Source of the DNA: a virus
Length of the DNA stretch: 23,012 nt
Strand: one strand, 5' to 3'
IMG/VR virus record: IMGVR_UViG_3300034110_000922
Span: 1 to 23,012 of that record
The notes below the pieces were generated by a model. The model did no database searches and had not been told where the DNA came from. It worked only from the letters and a program-made list of their open reading frames with translations. The position numbers and the translations under genes are program-made. Positions 14,929 to 21,512 of this stretch are shown here, piece after piece; the stretch's first letter is position 1, and each line of letters begins with the position of its first letter.

Positions 14929-17133
14929 TTATTTGATAACGGGTTCATCTAATACAATTAATTCTATCTCAGTGTTAGATTCTTCTACTTTTTTAACAGA
15001 TTCTTCCATTATTTTACGCATTTCTTTGATTAATTCTTCTGCCGATTTTTTTCTATCTTCTTCGTTTTTTATTGTTTCAGTATAATATTGTTTTTGTATT
15101 GATTGTTGAATTTTAGGATTTGAAACTAACTCATCCAAATCTTTATCACTTAAATTATTTAATGAATTAACAAATTCGGTTCTGTCATCACCATTTAAAA
15201 ATGATAGAGCCATCGCCCAAATTTCTTGTTCTTCCTGAGTTAATCCTTTCTTACCTCTATTTTTTAATATTTCATCTATTTTATTTACTTGTTTAACTAA
15301 ATAAACACCAGCAGGTGCACCATAAACTAAAATATTAATTAAAGGATTAGATATCTTTCGGCCTATTGGTGCTTTAGCAGTTTTATTAAGACCATCCACC
15401 ACATCTTTACTTGCCTTTTGAACCACATCTTTATATTCTTCAGTACCAAGTTCTTTAATAACTCTTTGTTCCTGAGGTGTCATATTTTTTAACAAGTCAT
15501 CAACTTGTGTTTTGGTCGCATTAGGTGGTAATGATTTTAATTGCGATTCAACAGATTCAATGACTTCATCACCAAATTTTGCGGATTTTAACGCAGCTCT
15601 GACAGGACCTGACGCCATTAATAAAGGTAAAAAGACATACGCCAAGTCCAGTTTAATTGCATCATCATCTTGTGCTTCAACACTTTTACTTAAAGAATAT
15701 AAATTAAGTGCCGTATCGGCGGCCAACTCAAGAAATATTGCTGCAGAAGGTCCTAAACCTAAACCACCTGATAATATTGAAATTGCTACCATACCTCCTA
15801 ATTGAATATATACTCCGTAGTCCCTCCAAAACGGAGTTACACAAGGTATTTTTGGTGAATTCCATTTTGCCATATAGGATTGTCCTTTAGAATTTCTATA
15901 ATATTTTCCAACAATGTCACCACTTTTATTTTTCTTTGTTCCATTAATTATTTCTTCAAAAAATGATAAAACACCTTCTTCATCACAATTTTCAAGTGCG
16001 TAATCAATTGCTTCTTTAGTAAATAATTGATTAATTAATGGACTATTATTAATTGTTGTAATTAATTCATCCTTTTTTTTATTTTCTTGTTGTAATTCGT
16101 ATAAATCAATTAATTCTTCTAAAACTTCGTATTTAGTTTTTCCCTGTATATATACTTTTATTTTTGTTTTCGGTTCAGTCCAATAATTAAATTTATAACC
16201 TCCATAATCACCTGTCGTTTTATTATATTGTGTTAATGGTAACTCATTTGGGAAATTTGAGAAATCAAAAACATTATCCATATATTGCTGTGCAAGTTCT
16301 GATATTTTACCAGTAATTTTTATGTTTGTCATCCCATTTGATTTATCTTTGACAATACCTGACACGGCATTTTGTTGAGATTTTACATTAAGATAAACAT
16401 CATAAACTTTTTTACCTTTAGACATACCTTCTTTAAATGTCGCATTTGCAACCTTATTAATATAAGAATTACAAAATGCTCCACTTCTATCTAATTGATT
16501 TTTTTGAGCTAACTTTGGGTAAGAATTATTAAACCACTCTCTAAACGCATCTCCTTCAGTTTTATTATTAAAAAAACATCCTGAAGCAACTGCATTTTGT
16601 TTTGTTTTTTTTTGTTGAGCGGACGCTCTTTGTTTTTGAAGTTCATCTAATAATTGACCTGATGTTTTTCCAAATAAATTTTTTCTTTGGGGGGGGATAT
16701 CAGGGATTAACGTTGACTGAGGCCCTGTTGGTTTAATACCTGCGTTCAATCCTTTAGATTTTCTATTCTCGTAATTTTTGAGAGATTTTACGTAAATATC
16801 ATTTTCCAAAACTATGGATGCTGGTGTAGGATTTGGTTTATTAAATCCTTGTAAACCAAAATCAGGACTTATTGCCCCATACCCTGCATCTGAAAATCCT
16901 TTTTGTATTTTCATTAAATCAGGTAAAGTAGTTGCCTTTAATCCATTTAAATAAGTTTCCCACTCAGGACCTGAAAATGTATTATTTTTAGATAAGTTTA
17001 AACCTTGTTGTAAAATAGTCGGCCAAGTATATTGTTCAGTTATTAACTGAGTATTTTCATTCAATGTCTTTGACGAGTCATATTTCATCATCAACAAAAC
17101 TCTTTCTAATATTTCTTTTTGATTATTATTCAT
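14929..17133 (-). CDS. Very large unidentified protein with AFRxW domain and hydrophobic centre
   Basis: The 734-residue protein starts at ATG 17133, 2 nt after the previous stop; an in-frame TTG at 17142 lies inside that gene and is rejected. The N-terminus RVLLMMKYDSSKTLNEN (11-27) is a short signal-like segment ending in LNE. Residues about 187-245 (KTEGDAFREW, NSYPKLAQKNQLDRSG, NSYINK) match the domain in gene 11726-13444. A strongly hydrophobic region (about 440-510, with IQLGGMVAISILSGGLGLG) suggests two or more membrane segments, another (VYGAPAGVYLV) lies near 605, and the C-terminus is a charged helix. It may be a virion protein ejected into, or acting on, the cell envelope. No enzyme motif is visible. 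Confidence 0.8.
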   Translation of the reverse strand: MNNNQKEILERVLLMMKYDSSKTLNENTQLITEQYTWPTILQQGLNLSKNNTFSGPEWETYLNGLKATTLPDLMKIQKGFSDAGYGAISPDFGLQGFNKPNPTPASIVLENDIYVKSLKNYENRKSKGLNAGIKPTGPQSTLIPDIPPQRKNLFGKTSGQLLDELQKQRASAQQKKTKQNAVASGCFFNNKTEGDAFREWFNNSYPKLAQKNQLDRSGAFCNSYINKVANATFKEGMSKGKKVYDVYLNVKSQQNAVSGIVKDKSNGMTNIKITGKISELAQQYMDNVFDFSNFPNELPLTQYNKTTGDYGGYKFNYWTEPKTKIKVYIQGKTKYEVLEELIDLYELQQENKKKDELITTINNSPLINQLFTKEAIDYALENCDEEGVLSFFEEIINGTKKNKSGDIVGKYYRNSKGQSYMAKWNSPKIPCVTPFWRDYGVYIQLGGMVAISILSGGLGLGPSAAIFLELAADTALNLYSLSKSVEAQDDDAIKLDLAYVFLPLLMASGPVRAALKSAKFGDEVIESVESQLKSLPPNATKTQVDDLLKNMTPQEQRVIKELGTEEYKDVVQKASKDVVDGLNKTAKAPIGRKISNPLINILVYGAPAGVYLVKQVNKIDEILKNRGKKGLTQEEQEIWAMALSFLNGDDRTEFVNSLNNLSDKDLDELVSNPKIQQSIQKQYYTETIKNEEDRKKSAEELIKEMRKIMEESVKKVEESNTEIELIVLDEPVIK

Positions 17134-17135
17134 AT

Positions 17136-17387
17136 TTACCAAACTTGATTTGCCGAACCACGTTTAACGCCTGAGTCCCATTTCTCACCCTTCTTACCTA
17201 ACATGTTTGCGGGTCCTCTGACTGTCACATATAATTCACTCCAATTTGACCCTCTTTTATTAGTATTACCTCCTCCACCAGCAGGAGCGGCATCTTGTTC
17301 ACCTAATTCATCTTTACTACCTTTTTTTCTATTATCAGTAGTTAATTCTTTAATCAATGAAATTATGTAATCAACGTCTTGTGTCAT
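17136..17387 (-). CDS. Small basic unidentified protein
   Basis: The 83-residue protein has a helical N-terminus (DVDYIISLIKELTTDN), a disordered Gly/Pro/Ala-rich middle (about 33-45, with AAPAGGGGN) and a basic C-terminus containing WSELYVTVRGPANML and GVKRGSANQVW. It starts at ATG 17387, 6 nt after a TATTTAT element, so its mRNA may be leaderless. The next gene begins 2 nt after its stop. The family is not recognised; a small structural or chaperone role for the large neighbour is only a possibility. Confidence 0.75.
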   Translation of the reverse strand: MTQDVDYIISLIKELTTDNRKKGSKDELGEQDAAPAGGGGNTNKRGSNWSELYVTVRGPANMLGKKGEKWDSGVKRGSANQVW

Positions 17388-17393
17388 TATTAC

Positions 17394-17400
17394 ATAAATA
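17394..17400 (-). promoter_or_regulatory. Candidate late promoter (TATTTAT)
   Basis: The minus strand reads TTATATTTATGTAATAATG, where the last ATG is the start at 17387. The spacing is 6 nt. Confidence 0.45.
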
Positions 17401-17429
17401 TAACACTACCGATAAAAAAAGTGGAGTTA

Positions 17430-17765
17430 TTAGAACAAAAACGATGGTGGAATTTTCTTTGGGTTTGATGTGTAGAATTCTTCCATAAAATTCTTCAACT
17501 CATCGGTATCAACTTCGTATTCTTTTTCATCTGACGCTTCTTCATCAATAATTAATTCGTCAGTATCTTCTTCATATATAATAGGGAAATCACTTGATTC
17601 GTAATCATAGTTTTCCAAAATGAAAAAACCAGACTTTTCAACAAAGTCCAGTTCAAATTCATGTTCTCTTATTTCGTCTTCACCGTCCTCTTTTAATCTA
17701 AAACTAACTTGTATAATTTCAGATTTTGGATTGTAATAGTAATCAACGATTTCCTTAATTTTCAT
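17430..17765 (-). CDS. Small acidic unidentified protein
   Basis: The 111-residue protein starts at ATG 17765 (MKIKEIVDYYYNP), 4 nt after the stop of gene 17770-18237. An upstream in-frame ATG at 17804 would overlap that gene and is less likely. The first half forms beta strands (IIQVSFRLKED, EHEFELDFVEKSGFFIL). The second half is extremely acidic (EEDTDELIIDEEASDEKEYE) and ends in a short helix and FLF. No motif is recognised. It is second in a two-gene operon with the CEQC-repeat protein. Confidence 0.7.
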   Translation of the reverse strand: MKIKEIVDYYYNPKSEIIQVSFRLKEDGEDEIREHEFELDFVEKSGFFILENYDYESSDFPIIYEEDTDELIIDEEASDEKEYEVDTDELKNFMEEFYTSNPKKIPPSFLF

Positions 17766-17769
17766 TTCC

Positions 17770-18237
17770 TTAAATGATTTTCTTGAACCACTTAAGTGAT
17801 TCATTGATTTGTTCTTGTACTAAATAAGCCTTTGATTTTACTTTAATACCTTCTTCAATTTCTTCCATAGAATATGATTTAGTTGCACACTGTTCACATT
17901 GTTCACCCTCTTTTATTCCACCACCACACTGCTCACACATTTCACCTTCTTTCATGGATGAACATTGTTCACACATATCACCTTCATATAATCCAGTACA
18001 TTGTTCACAAACTTTTTTAAGTTTTTGATTAATATTGGTGTTTCTATATTCGGTTACATCACCTTTATTATTAACGGTAATTCCTTTTTCATCTAACGCC
18101 AAATTTTCAACATTAAGGATTTGTTCTTTTGGTGTGTTAAATCCACGAGTAACATATCCATCATATTGACTTCTGTGTTTATCTTGTATTGATTCTTTTT
18201 CTTCTTTAGTAATATTCAAAAAAAATGCGTTTCTCAT
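17770..18237 (-). CDS. Protein with tandem CEQC zinc-knuckle repeats
   Basis: The 155-residue protein has a charged helical N-terminus (NITKEEKESIQDKHRSQ, 8-24), then four identical CEQC motifs at 77-80, 89-92, 101-104 and 114-117, separated by 8, 8 and 9 residues. The spacers carry a repeated EG. The unit behaves as a tandem repeat at DNA level too, with TGTTCACA recurring on the plus strand (17887-18012). Eight cysteines in CxxC pairs could make two zinc-ribbon-like sites. The C-terminus is a helix ending SLKWFKKII. I know no named family for it. It starts at ATG 18237, 17 nt after a TATTTAT element, and heads an operon with gene 17430-17765. Confidence 0.8.
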   Translation of the reverse strand: MRNAFFLNITKEEKESIQDKHRSQYDGYVTRGFNTPKEQILNVENLALDEKGITVNNKGDVTEYRNTNINQKLKKVCEQCTGLYEGDMCEQCSSMKEGEMCEQCGGGIKEGEQCEQCATKSYSMEEIEEGIKVKSKAYLVQEQINESLKWFKKII

Positions 18238-18254
18238 ATATAATTGTTTTCTAG

Positions 18255-18261
18255 ATAAATA
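18255..18261 (-). promoter_or_regulatory. Candidate late promoter (TATTTAT)
   Basis: The minus strand reads ATATATTTATCTAGAAAAC, ending 17 nt before the ATG at 18237. Confidence 0.5.
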
Positions 18262-18266
18262 TATGG

Positions 18267-18297
18267 TTGATTGAATAATATTAATTTATTATATTTT
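18267..18297 (+). promoter_or_regulatory. Host-like promoter of the epimerase gene
   Basis: TTG (18267-18269), a 20-nt spacer and TATATTTT (18290-18297, one mismatch to TAnnTTTG) lie 4 nt before the ATG at 18302. The transcript would be essentially leaderless. Confidence 0.45.
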
Positions 18298-18301
18298 ACA
18301 C

Positions 18302-18811
18302 ATGGAAAAACCTTATCAACTATTACAACCAGTTTTTAAAGACCATCGTGGGTCTTTTACACCAATTAAACTTTCTGACAAGTGGGTTCAATCAAACATT
18401 AGTATAAACGACGATATATTTGTATTTCGTGGATTACATTATCAAGATGACCCAATGGCTCAATCCAAATTAGTTTCAGTTATTCAAGGAAAAGTAATTG
18501 ATTTTGTTATCAACTTAGATAAAGACAGTGAAGACTTCGGTAAGTTAGAAACATTCATTTTAACATCAGGTGAATCGGTATATGTTCCAAAAGGATACGC
18601 TCACGGATTTTTAACACTTCAAAGTGGAACAATCGTTAACTACTTAGTAGATAATGAATATTCAAAAGAACACGAAGGATGTATTCAATGGGATACCGTA
18701 GAAGAAGTGAAAGATATTATCACAAAATACATGAGAGGATTTAACTTTAAAGTTAAGATTAGTGATAAAGACACCGAAGGAATCACACTGAAAGAATACA
18801 AAAACAAATGA
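18302..18811 (+). CDS. dTDP-4-dehydrorhamnose 3,5-epimerase family protein (RmlC-like cupin)
   Basis: The 169-residue protein follows the RmlC pattern in order: FKDHRGSF (12-19), FRGLHYQ with catalytic His46 (42-48), QSKLVSVIQGKVIDFVINL (54-72), SEDFGK (76-81), VPKGYAHGF (95-103), NYLVDNEY with a candidate catalytic Tyr (113-120) and IQWD (128-131). RmlC enzymes epimerise C3 and C5 of dTDP-4-keto-6-deoxyglucose on the way to rhamnose. It is slightly shorter than typical RmlC (about 180 residues). No rmlA, rmlB or rmlD lies nearby, so it may modify host sugar nucleotides for surface or DNA glycosylation, or act on a different sugar. It has a host-like promoter and overlaps the next gene by ATGA. 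Confidence 0.9.
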   Translation: MEKPYQLLQPVFKDHRGSFTPIKLSDKWVQSNISINDDIFVFRGLHYQDDPMAQSKLVSVIQGKVIDFVINLDKDSEDFGKLETFILTSGESVYVPKGYAHGFLTLQSGTIVNYLVDNEYSKEHEGCIQWDTVEEVKDIITKYMRGFNFKVKISDKDTEGITLKEYKNK

Positions 18812-19044
18812 CAAAAGAAGAAGTAGAAGAATTAGCTGAAGGAGCAATTCTATTAGACGGATTTGATGATTGTATTACAGGAGTTGTTGAAGAGTTTGGT
18901 AATGGTATAAGAATACTTTATTCACGTGATAAAATACTTGAGTCATTACAAAAAGATATGTCTTATGAAGATGCTTTAGAATATTACTACTACAACATTG
19001 TTGGTGGACACTTTGGTGAGAGAAATCCTTTGTTTTTACTTTAA
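18808..19044 (+). CDS. Small conserved phage-type protein of unknown function
   Basis: The 78-residue acidic protein contains LLDGFDDCITGVVEEFGNG, LYSRDKILESL, MSYEDALEYYYYNIVGGHFGE and a hydrophobic end. This arrangement (DGFDD, then MSYEDA.EY, then G.E) is one I associate with small proteins widespread in phage genomes, with no known function. Its ATG overlaps the epimerase TGA, so the two are translationally coupled. Its stop shares TTAA with the minus-strand gene 19041-19643. Confidence 0.8.
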   Translation: MTKEEVEELAEGAILLDGFDDCITGVVEEFGNGIRILYSRDKILESLQKDMSYEDALEYYYYNIVGGHFGERNPLFLL

Positions 19045-19643
19045 AAGTAATTTGAGTAAAATGAAATAATTTTTGGAGAGTATCTTCTTAAATAAGCATT
19101 GATTCTTTCTACGGTTACTTCTTTATTTTCGTCTTCAATTATACTGATTACTCCGTTTACCATTTCACCTTGAGCCTTATTAGCCATATCTAGTAATTCA
19201 TCAAATGCTTCATTAGTATCATTATACTTGTGTTCGTGAGCTAATCTTTCTTTACCCATATAAAGATATGGTGACGCCGCAAGCATATTAACAACACTAG
19301 ACTCTCTTAATTTATTTAGATATTTTTTCAAATACAACATGTTGAAATGTTTTACTAACATCGCATGTAGTGTTAAATCAGTTGATTTATTTTCCTGAAT
19401 ATTTTTTTTTCTTTTTCTTTCTCTCATTTCATCAAACTCAGATTCATACATCCATTTATCTTCATCCAATAAATAAAGACTTGACCCATTGTCCCATTTA
19501 ACAACATACTGAACAAATCCAGGTCCTTTTTGAATTCCTTTAACAGTTCCTCTATCACCAAAAGATAATTGAGGTTCACCTAATAGTTCAATGACAACAA
19601 TTCTATCATCAGGTTTAAGTTCAGGATTTAATTTCTTACTCAT
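19041..19643 (-). CDS. DUF4314-like SH3-fold protein with a helical C-terminal domain
   Basis: The 200-residue protein starts at ATG 19643 (MSKKLNPELKPDDRIVV). An upstream in-frame start at 19733 would cross the promoter palindrome and the divergent gene and is rejected. Residues about 9-60 look like a small beta-barrel of the DUF4314 type: KPDDRIVVIEL, FGDRGTVKGIQKGPGFVQYVVKWDNGSSLYL. The rest is helical, with a basic RERKRKKN stretch and MLVKHFNMLYLKKYL. DUF4314 proteins are small and uncharacterised, common on mobile DNA. The start is 6 nt from TATTTAT on its strand, predicting a leaderless mRNA. Confidence 0.75.
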   Translation of the reverse strand: MSKKLNPELKPDDRIVVIELLGEPQLSFGDRGTVKGIQKGPGFVQYVVKWDNGSSLYLLDEDKWMYESEFDEMRERKRKKNIQENKSTDLTLHAMLVKHFNMLYLKKYLNKLRESSVVNMLAASPYLYMGKERLAHEHKYNDTNEAFDELLDMANKAQGEMVNGVISIIEDENKEVTVERINAYLRRYSPKIISFYSNYF

Positions 19644-19644
19644 A

Positions 19645-19656
19645 TATTTATAAATA
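19645..19656. promoter_or_regulatory. Bidirectional 12-bp palindrome TATTTATAAATA
   Basis: It occupies almost the whole 15-nt gap between divergent genes starting at 19643 (minus) and 19659 (plus). TATTTAT is 6 nt from the minus ATG and 7 nt from the plus ATG, the same plus-side geometry as at 9141-9152. Confidence 0.55.
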
Positions 19657-19658
19657 TA

Positions 19659-20279
19659 ATGAAATATATAATTAAAGAATCTCAAAAGCAAATTATCCTT
19701 GAAGCAATAAATGATAGGATTAAAGAAGTTCAAGAAGATGGTGTTGAACTAACTAAAAAGATTGTTGAAGACACTAAATCACATGCTTCAATAAACTTAA
19801 AGATGATGCTTACATGGGGTGCTGCAATTGGAGGGTTTATGGGTCCAATTATGCAATGGTTAAATGGACAAGTACCAGAGTTAACAGAAAAAGATTCATC
19901 ATTGATTGCTGCCGGTATTGCGTCAGTAATATTCTTCCAAGAAAGAAGTTTTACCAAATCAATTATTAAAAAGATTAAAGAAGACGGACTTGAAGAACCA
20001 TTTAAATTGGGAGCAATTAAAGCTAATCAACTTAAAACTGTTTTGGTAGGTTTTTTAAAGAGTTTGAATTTATCAGCATTCAGTGTGACAAATATGTTAA
20101 GTTATGCATTCTTGGTTCCAATTATACCAATGATATATGACGCTGTCTCTGAAGGTATATGGGATATAAAAGATACTGAAATGTTGGTTAAATCATTATC
20201 GGCATTTGGATTAATAACAATTTCAGGTAATTTCTTAAAACGACTTATGGATTTAATCGTTGATAGAATTACTAAATAA
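19659..20279 (+). CDS. Polytopic membrane protein (holin-like candidate, weak)
   Basis: The 206-residue protein begins MKYIIKESQKQ, with an IKE|S site, followed by a charged helix. Three or four hydrophobic segments follow: about 48-68 (MMLTWGAAIGGFMGPIMQWL), 80-93 (SSLIAAGIASVIFF), 138-162 (LSAFSVTNMLSYAFLVPIIPMIY) and 178-195 (SLSAFGLITISG). Basic patches (SIIKKIKEDG) lie between them. Small phage membrane proteins of this layout include holins and superinfection-exclusion factors, but nothing specific identifies either, and the hydrolase gene is over 10 kb away. Its stop overlaps that of the cupin gene by 8 nt. Confidence 0.75.
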   Translation: MKYIIKESQKQIILEAINDRIKEVQEDGVELTKKIVEDTKSHASINLKMMLTWGAAIGGFMGPIMQWLNGQVPELTEKDSSLIAAGIASVIFFQERSFTKSIIKKIKEDGLEEPFKLGAIKANQLKTVLVGFLKSLNLSAFSVTNMLSYAFLVPIIPMIYDAVSEGIWDIKDTEMLVKSLSAFGLITISGNFLKRLMDLIVDRITK

Positions 20280-20538
20280 AATCAATCTTTAATTCCAAAT
20301 CAGACGTTCCTCTGAATATTCTGTGATAAGTTCCTTCAGGGATTAATAATACTTGTCCTTCAGTTAACTCTATAGGTAGTTGATTATCCATTTGAAATTT
20401 CCATCCATCACTTTGTACCACTTCAATCAATCTATCTTCTCTATCACGATGCCATTGTAGTTCACCACTATCAATATTGGATTTAAAAACTCTAATCTTT
20501 GAGGTTTCTGTTAGTTTTCTATCTTTATACGGTTTCAT
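20272..20538 (-). CDS. Small cupin-fold protein
   Basis: The 88-residue protein starts at ATG 20538 (MKPYKDRKL), 1 nt after the upstream gene's TAA. A longer frame to 20583 would overlap that gene by 44 nt and is rejected. It shows a compact cupin pattern: GELQWHRDREDRLIEVV (about 23-39, HxDxED in place of the usual HxHxxxxE), a turn, ELTEGQVLLIPEGTYHRIF (about 58-76) with a conserved-position His. A metal site is therefore plausible but incomplete compared with classical cupins. It is similar in style to ectoine-synthase- or mannose-isomerase-like small cupins. The substrate is unknown. It is last in a three-gene minus-strand operon. Confidence 0.8.
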   Translation of the reverse strand: MKPYKDRKLTETSKIRVFKSNIDSGELQWHRDREDRLIEVVQSDGWKFQMDNQLPIELTEGQVLLIPEGTYHRIFRGTSDLELKIDFI

Positions 20539-20539
20539 A

Positions 20540-21139
20540 TTACCAAAATCCTGGATAAGTTTTACCGCCCCAGAGGTAACCAAAGCGATTGAGTCTACAT
20601 GCCCAGTACCCCGCAGTTAATCTATCTTTCTTTTTAGAACACTGATGTCTTGCAGCGAATGATTTACGAGCTTTAGGGTTAGATACCTTAGCAGTTAAAC
20701 CACCTTTAACATCACCAAATGAAATCTTTTTAACTCTACCTGTTGATGGGTTCTTTACATAAACAACATATTTCTTTCCACCACCACTATTTCTTCTTGG
20801 TTTACCAAGTTCAACTTTTTTTCCGTTATGTTCTGCCTCAGAAATAAATTCTTCTTCCATAGGAGTATCCAAGTAAATAACTCTACCACTTGATAATCTA
20901 ACCTGTGTTCCAAAATCAGATTCAATAAGTTCAACATCATCTTCATTTAATTCAACCATTCCTTCGTAATATAACTCACGAGCTTCGTTAATAACATTAA
21001 AGAACTCTTCTGAACCAAATCTGAAGATATTATCATTCAAGGGAACTTCATTTGTTATATGATAATTAAGGTGTTCTGAAATAAGTGGTTTTTCCACCGA
21101 TTCTGTAAGAACTTTTTTGATAAGTTTTTTGATATTCAT
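20540..21139 (-). CDS. Conserved phage-type protein with N-terminal VLTES segment and ARHxC...YWxCR domain
   Basis: The 199-residue protein begins MNIKKLIKKVLTES, a basic amphipathic helix ending in L-T-E. The middle is acidic (about 40-100, including ELNEDDVELIESDFG). The C-terminal 70 residues are basic: KKYVVYVKNPSTGRVKKISFGD, KARKSFAARHQC, KDRLTAGYWACR and YPGFW. This C-terminal pattern, with one His and two Cys, is one I associate with uncharacterised proteins of large tailed phages. DNA or capsid binding is possible. The start ATG overlaps the stop of the upstream membrane-protein gene (ATGA), and the cupin gene follows 1 nt after its stop. Confidence 0.8.
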   Translation of the reverse strand: MNIKKLIKKVLTESVEKPLISEHLNYHITNEVPLNDNIFRFGSEEFFNVINEARELYYEGMVELNEDDVELIESDFGTQVRLSSGRVIYLDTPMEEEFISEAEHNGKKVELGKPRRNSGGGKKYVVYVKNPSTGRVKKISFGDVKGGLTAKVSNPKARKSFAARHQCSKKKDRLTAGYWACRLNRFGYLWGGKTYPGFW

Positions 21140-21339
21140 TTTTTACTTCGTAATAAGAAATACAACCCAAATAACAATGCTGAAATACAGTAAAAAATTC
21201 CTGTGGTAATCCAATAAGAACTTGTGTAGTCTAAAATTGCTTTGAACATTATGTCGAATCCTAGTGGGTTGAAAAACATTGCGAGCATAAGGCAGTAAGT
21301 GGCAACATTTTCCTTTAGAATTCGTTTCATTTTTGTCAT
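21136..21339 (-). CDS. Small two-helix membrane protein
   Basis: The 67-residue protein begins MTKMKRILKENV; a second possible start is the ATG at 21330. It has two hydrophobic helices, about 13-34 (ATYCLMLAMFFNPLGFDIMF) and 42-62 (YWITTGIFYCISALLFGLYFL), and ends in a basic RSKK. The likely topology has both ends in the cytoplasm. It heads the operon 21339-20272. A TATTTATAAATA palindrome lies 43 nt upstream. The function is unknown; a holin or antiholin is a possibility given size and topology but has no direct support. Confidence 0.75.
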   Translation of the reverse strand: MTKMKRILKENVATYCLMLAMFFNPLGFDIMFKAILDYTSSYWITTGIFYCISALLFGLYFLLRSKK

Positions 21340-21382
21340 TATCCATTAACGTGGGTTTAAAGTTTATGAACAAAGTTCACTT

Positions 21383-21394
21383 TATTTATAAATA
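21383..21394. promoter_or_regulatory. Bidirectional 12-bp palindrome TATTTATAAATA
   Basis: It lies between divergent genes starting at 21339 (minus) and 21454 (plus), directly upstream of a host-like promoter on the plus strand. The same arrangement recurs at 22762-22773. Confidence 0.5.
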
Positions 21395-21396
21395 TA

Positions 21397-21427
21397 TTTG
21401 TGTGGAGGAATATTTTGCATATATTTG
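21397..21427 (+). promoter_or_regulatory. Host-like promoter of the first secreted-protein gene
   Basis: TTTG (21397-21400), a 19-nt spacer and TATATTTG (21420-21427) match the Bacteroidota -33/-7 pattern exactly. The 5' leader would be about 20 nt. Confidence 0.7.
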
Positions 21428-21431
21428 TATT

Positions 21432-21512
21432 AATAATTAAATAATCAAGTCCTATGAAAAACTTATTTCTTTCTCTTGTTTTAGTAATGGTTGGTTTAGT
21501 TGCCAATTCACA
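21432..21512 (+). repeat. 81-bp duplicated leader and signal-peptide cassette, copy 1
   Basis: It is identical base for base to 22811-22891 and covers the 5' untranslated end, the start codon and the signal peptide. Upstream similarity continues, with scattered mismatches, through the promoter and the palindrome (from about 21383). Similarity stops at the predicted signal-peptide cleavage site. Confidence 0.95.

Noticed and set aside
14926-14943. GTTAT-TTG-ATAAC hairpin at the end of the 734-residue gene as a terminator
   Set aside because: The 5-bp stem is weak, A+T-rich and not followed by a clear T-run on the minus strand.
17134-17142. TTG start at 17142 for the 734-residue protein
   Set aside because: It lies inside the upstream gene, while ATG 17133 follows that gene's stop by 2 nt and gives the signal-like N-terminus.
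17887-18012. Short repeats of TGTTCACA as a CRISPR-like array
   Set aside because: They are in frame within one gene, encode CEQC units, and the spacing is far too short and too similar for spacers.
19644-19733. Longer version of the DUF4314-like protein starting at 19733
   Set aside because: It would run through the promoter palindrome and the divergent gene's first codons. The family-like start is MSKKLNPELKP at 19643.
20539-20583. Longer cupin frame starting at 20583
   Set aside because: It overlaps the upstream gene by 44 nt; ATG 20538 is 1 nt after that gene's stop, as is usual in these operons.
21143-21373. 76-residue minus-strand frame overlapping the two-helix membrane protein
   Set aside because: It is a shadow in another frame. 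The competing frame has a coherent two-helix topology, ATGA coupling to the next gene and a better start.
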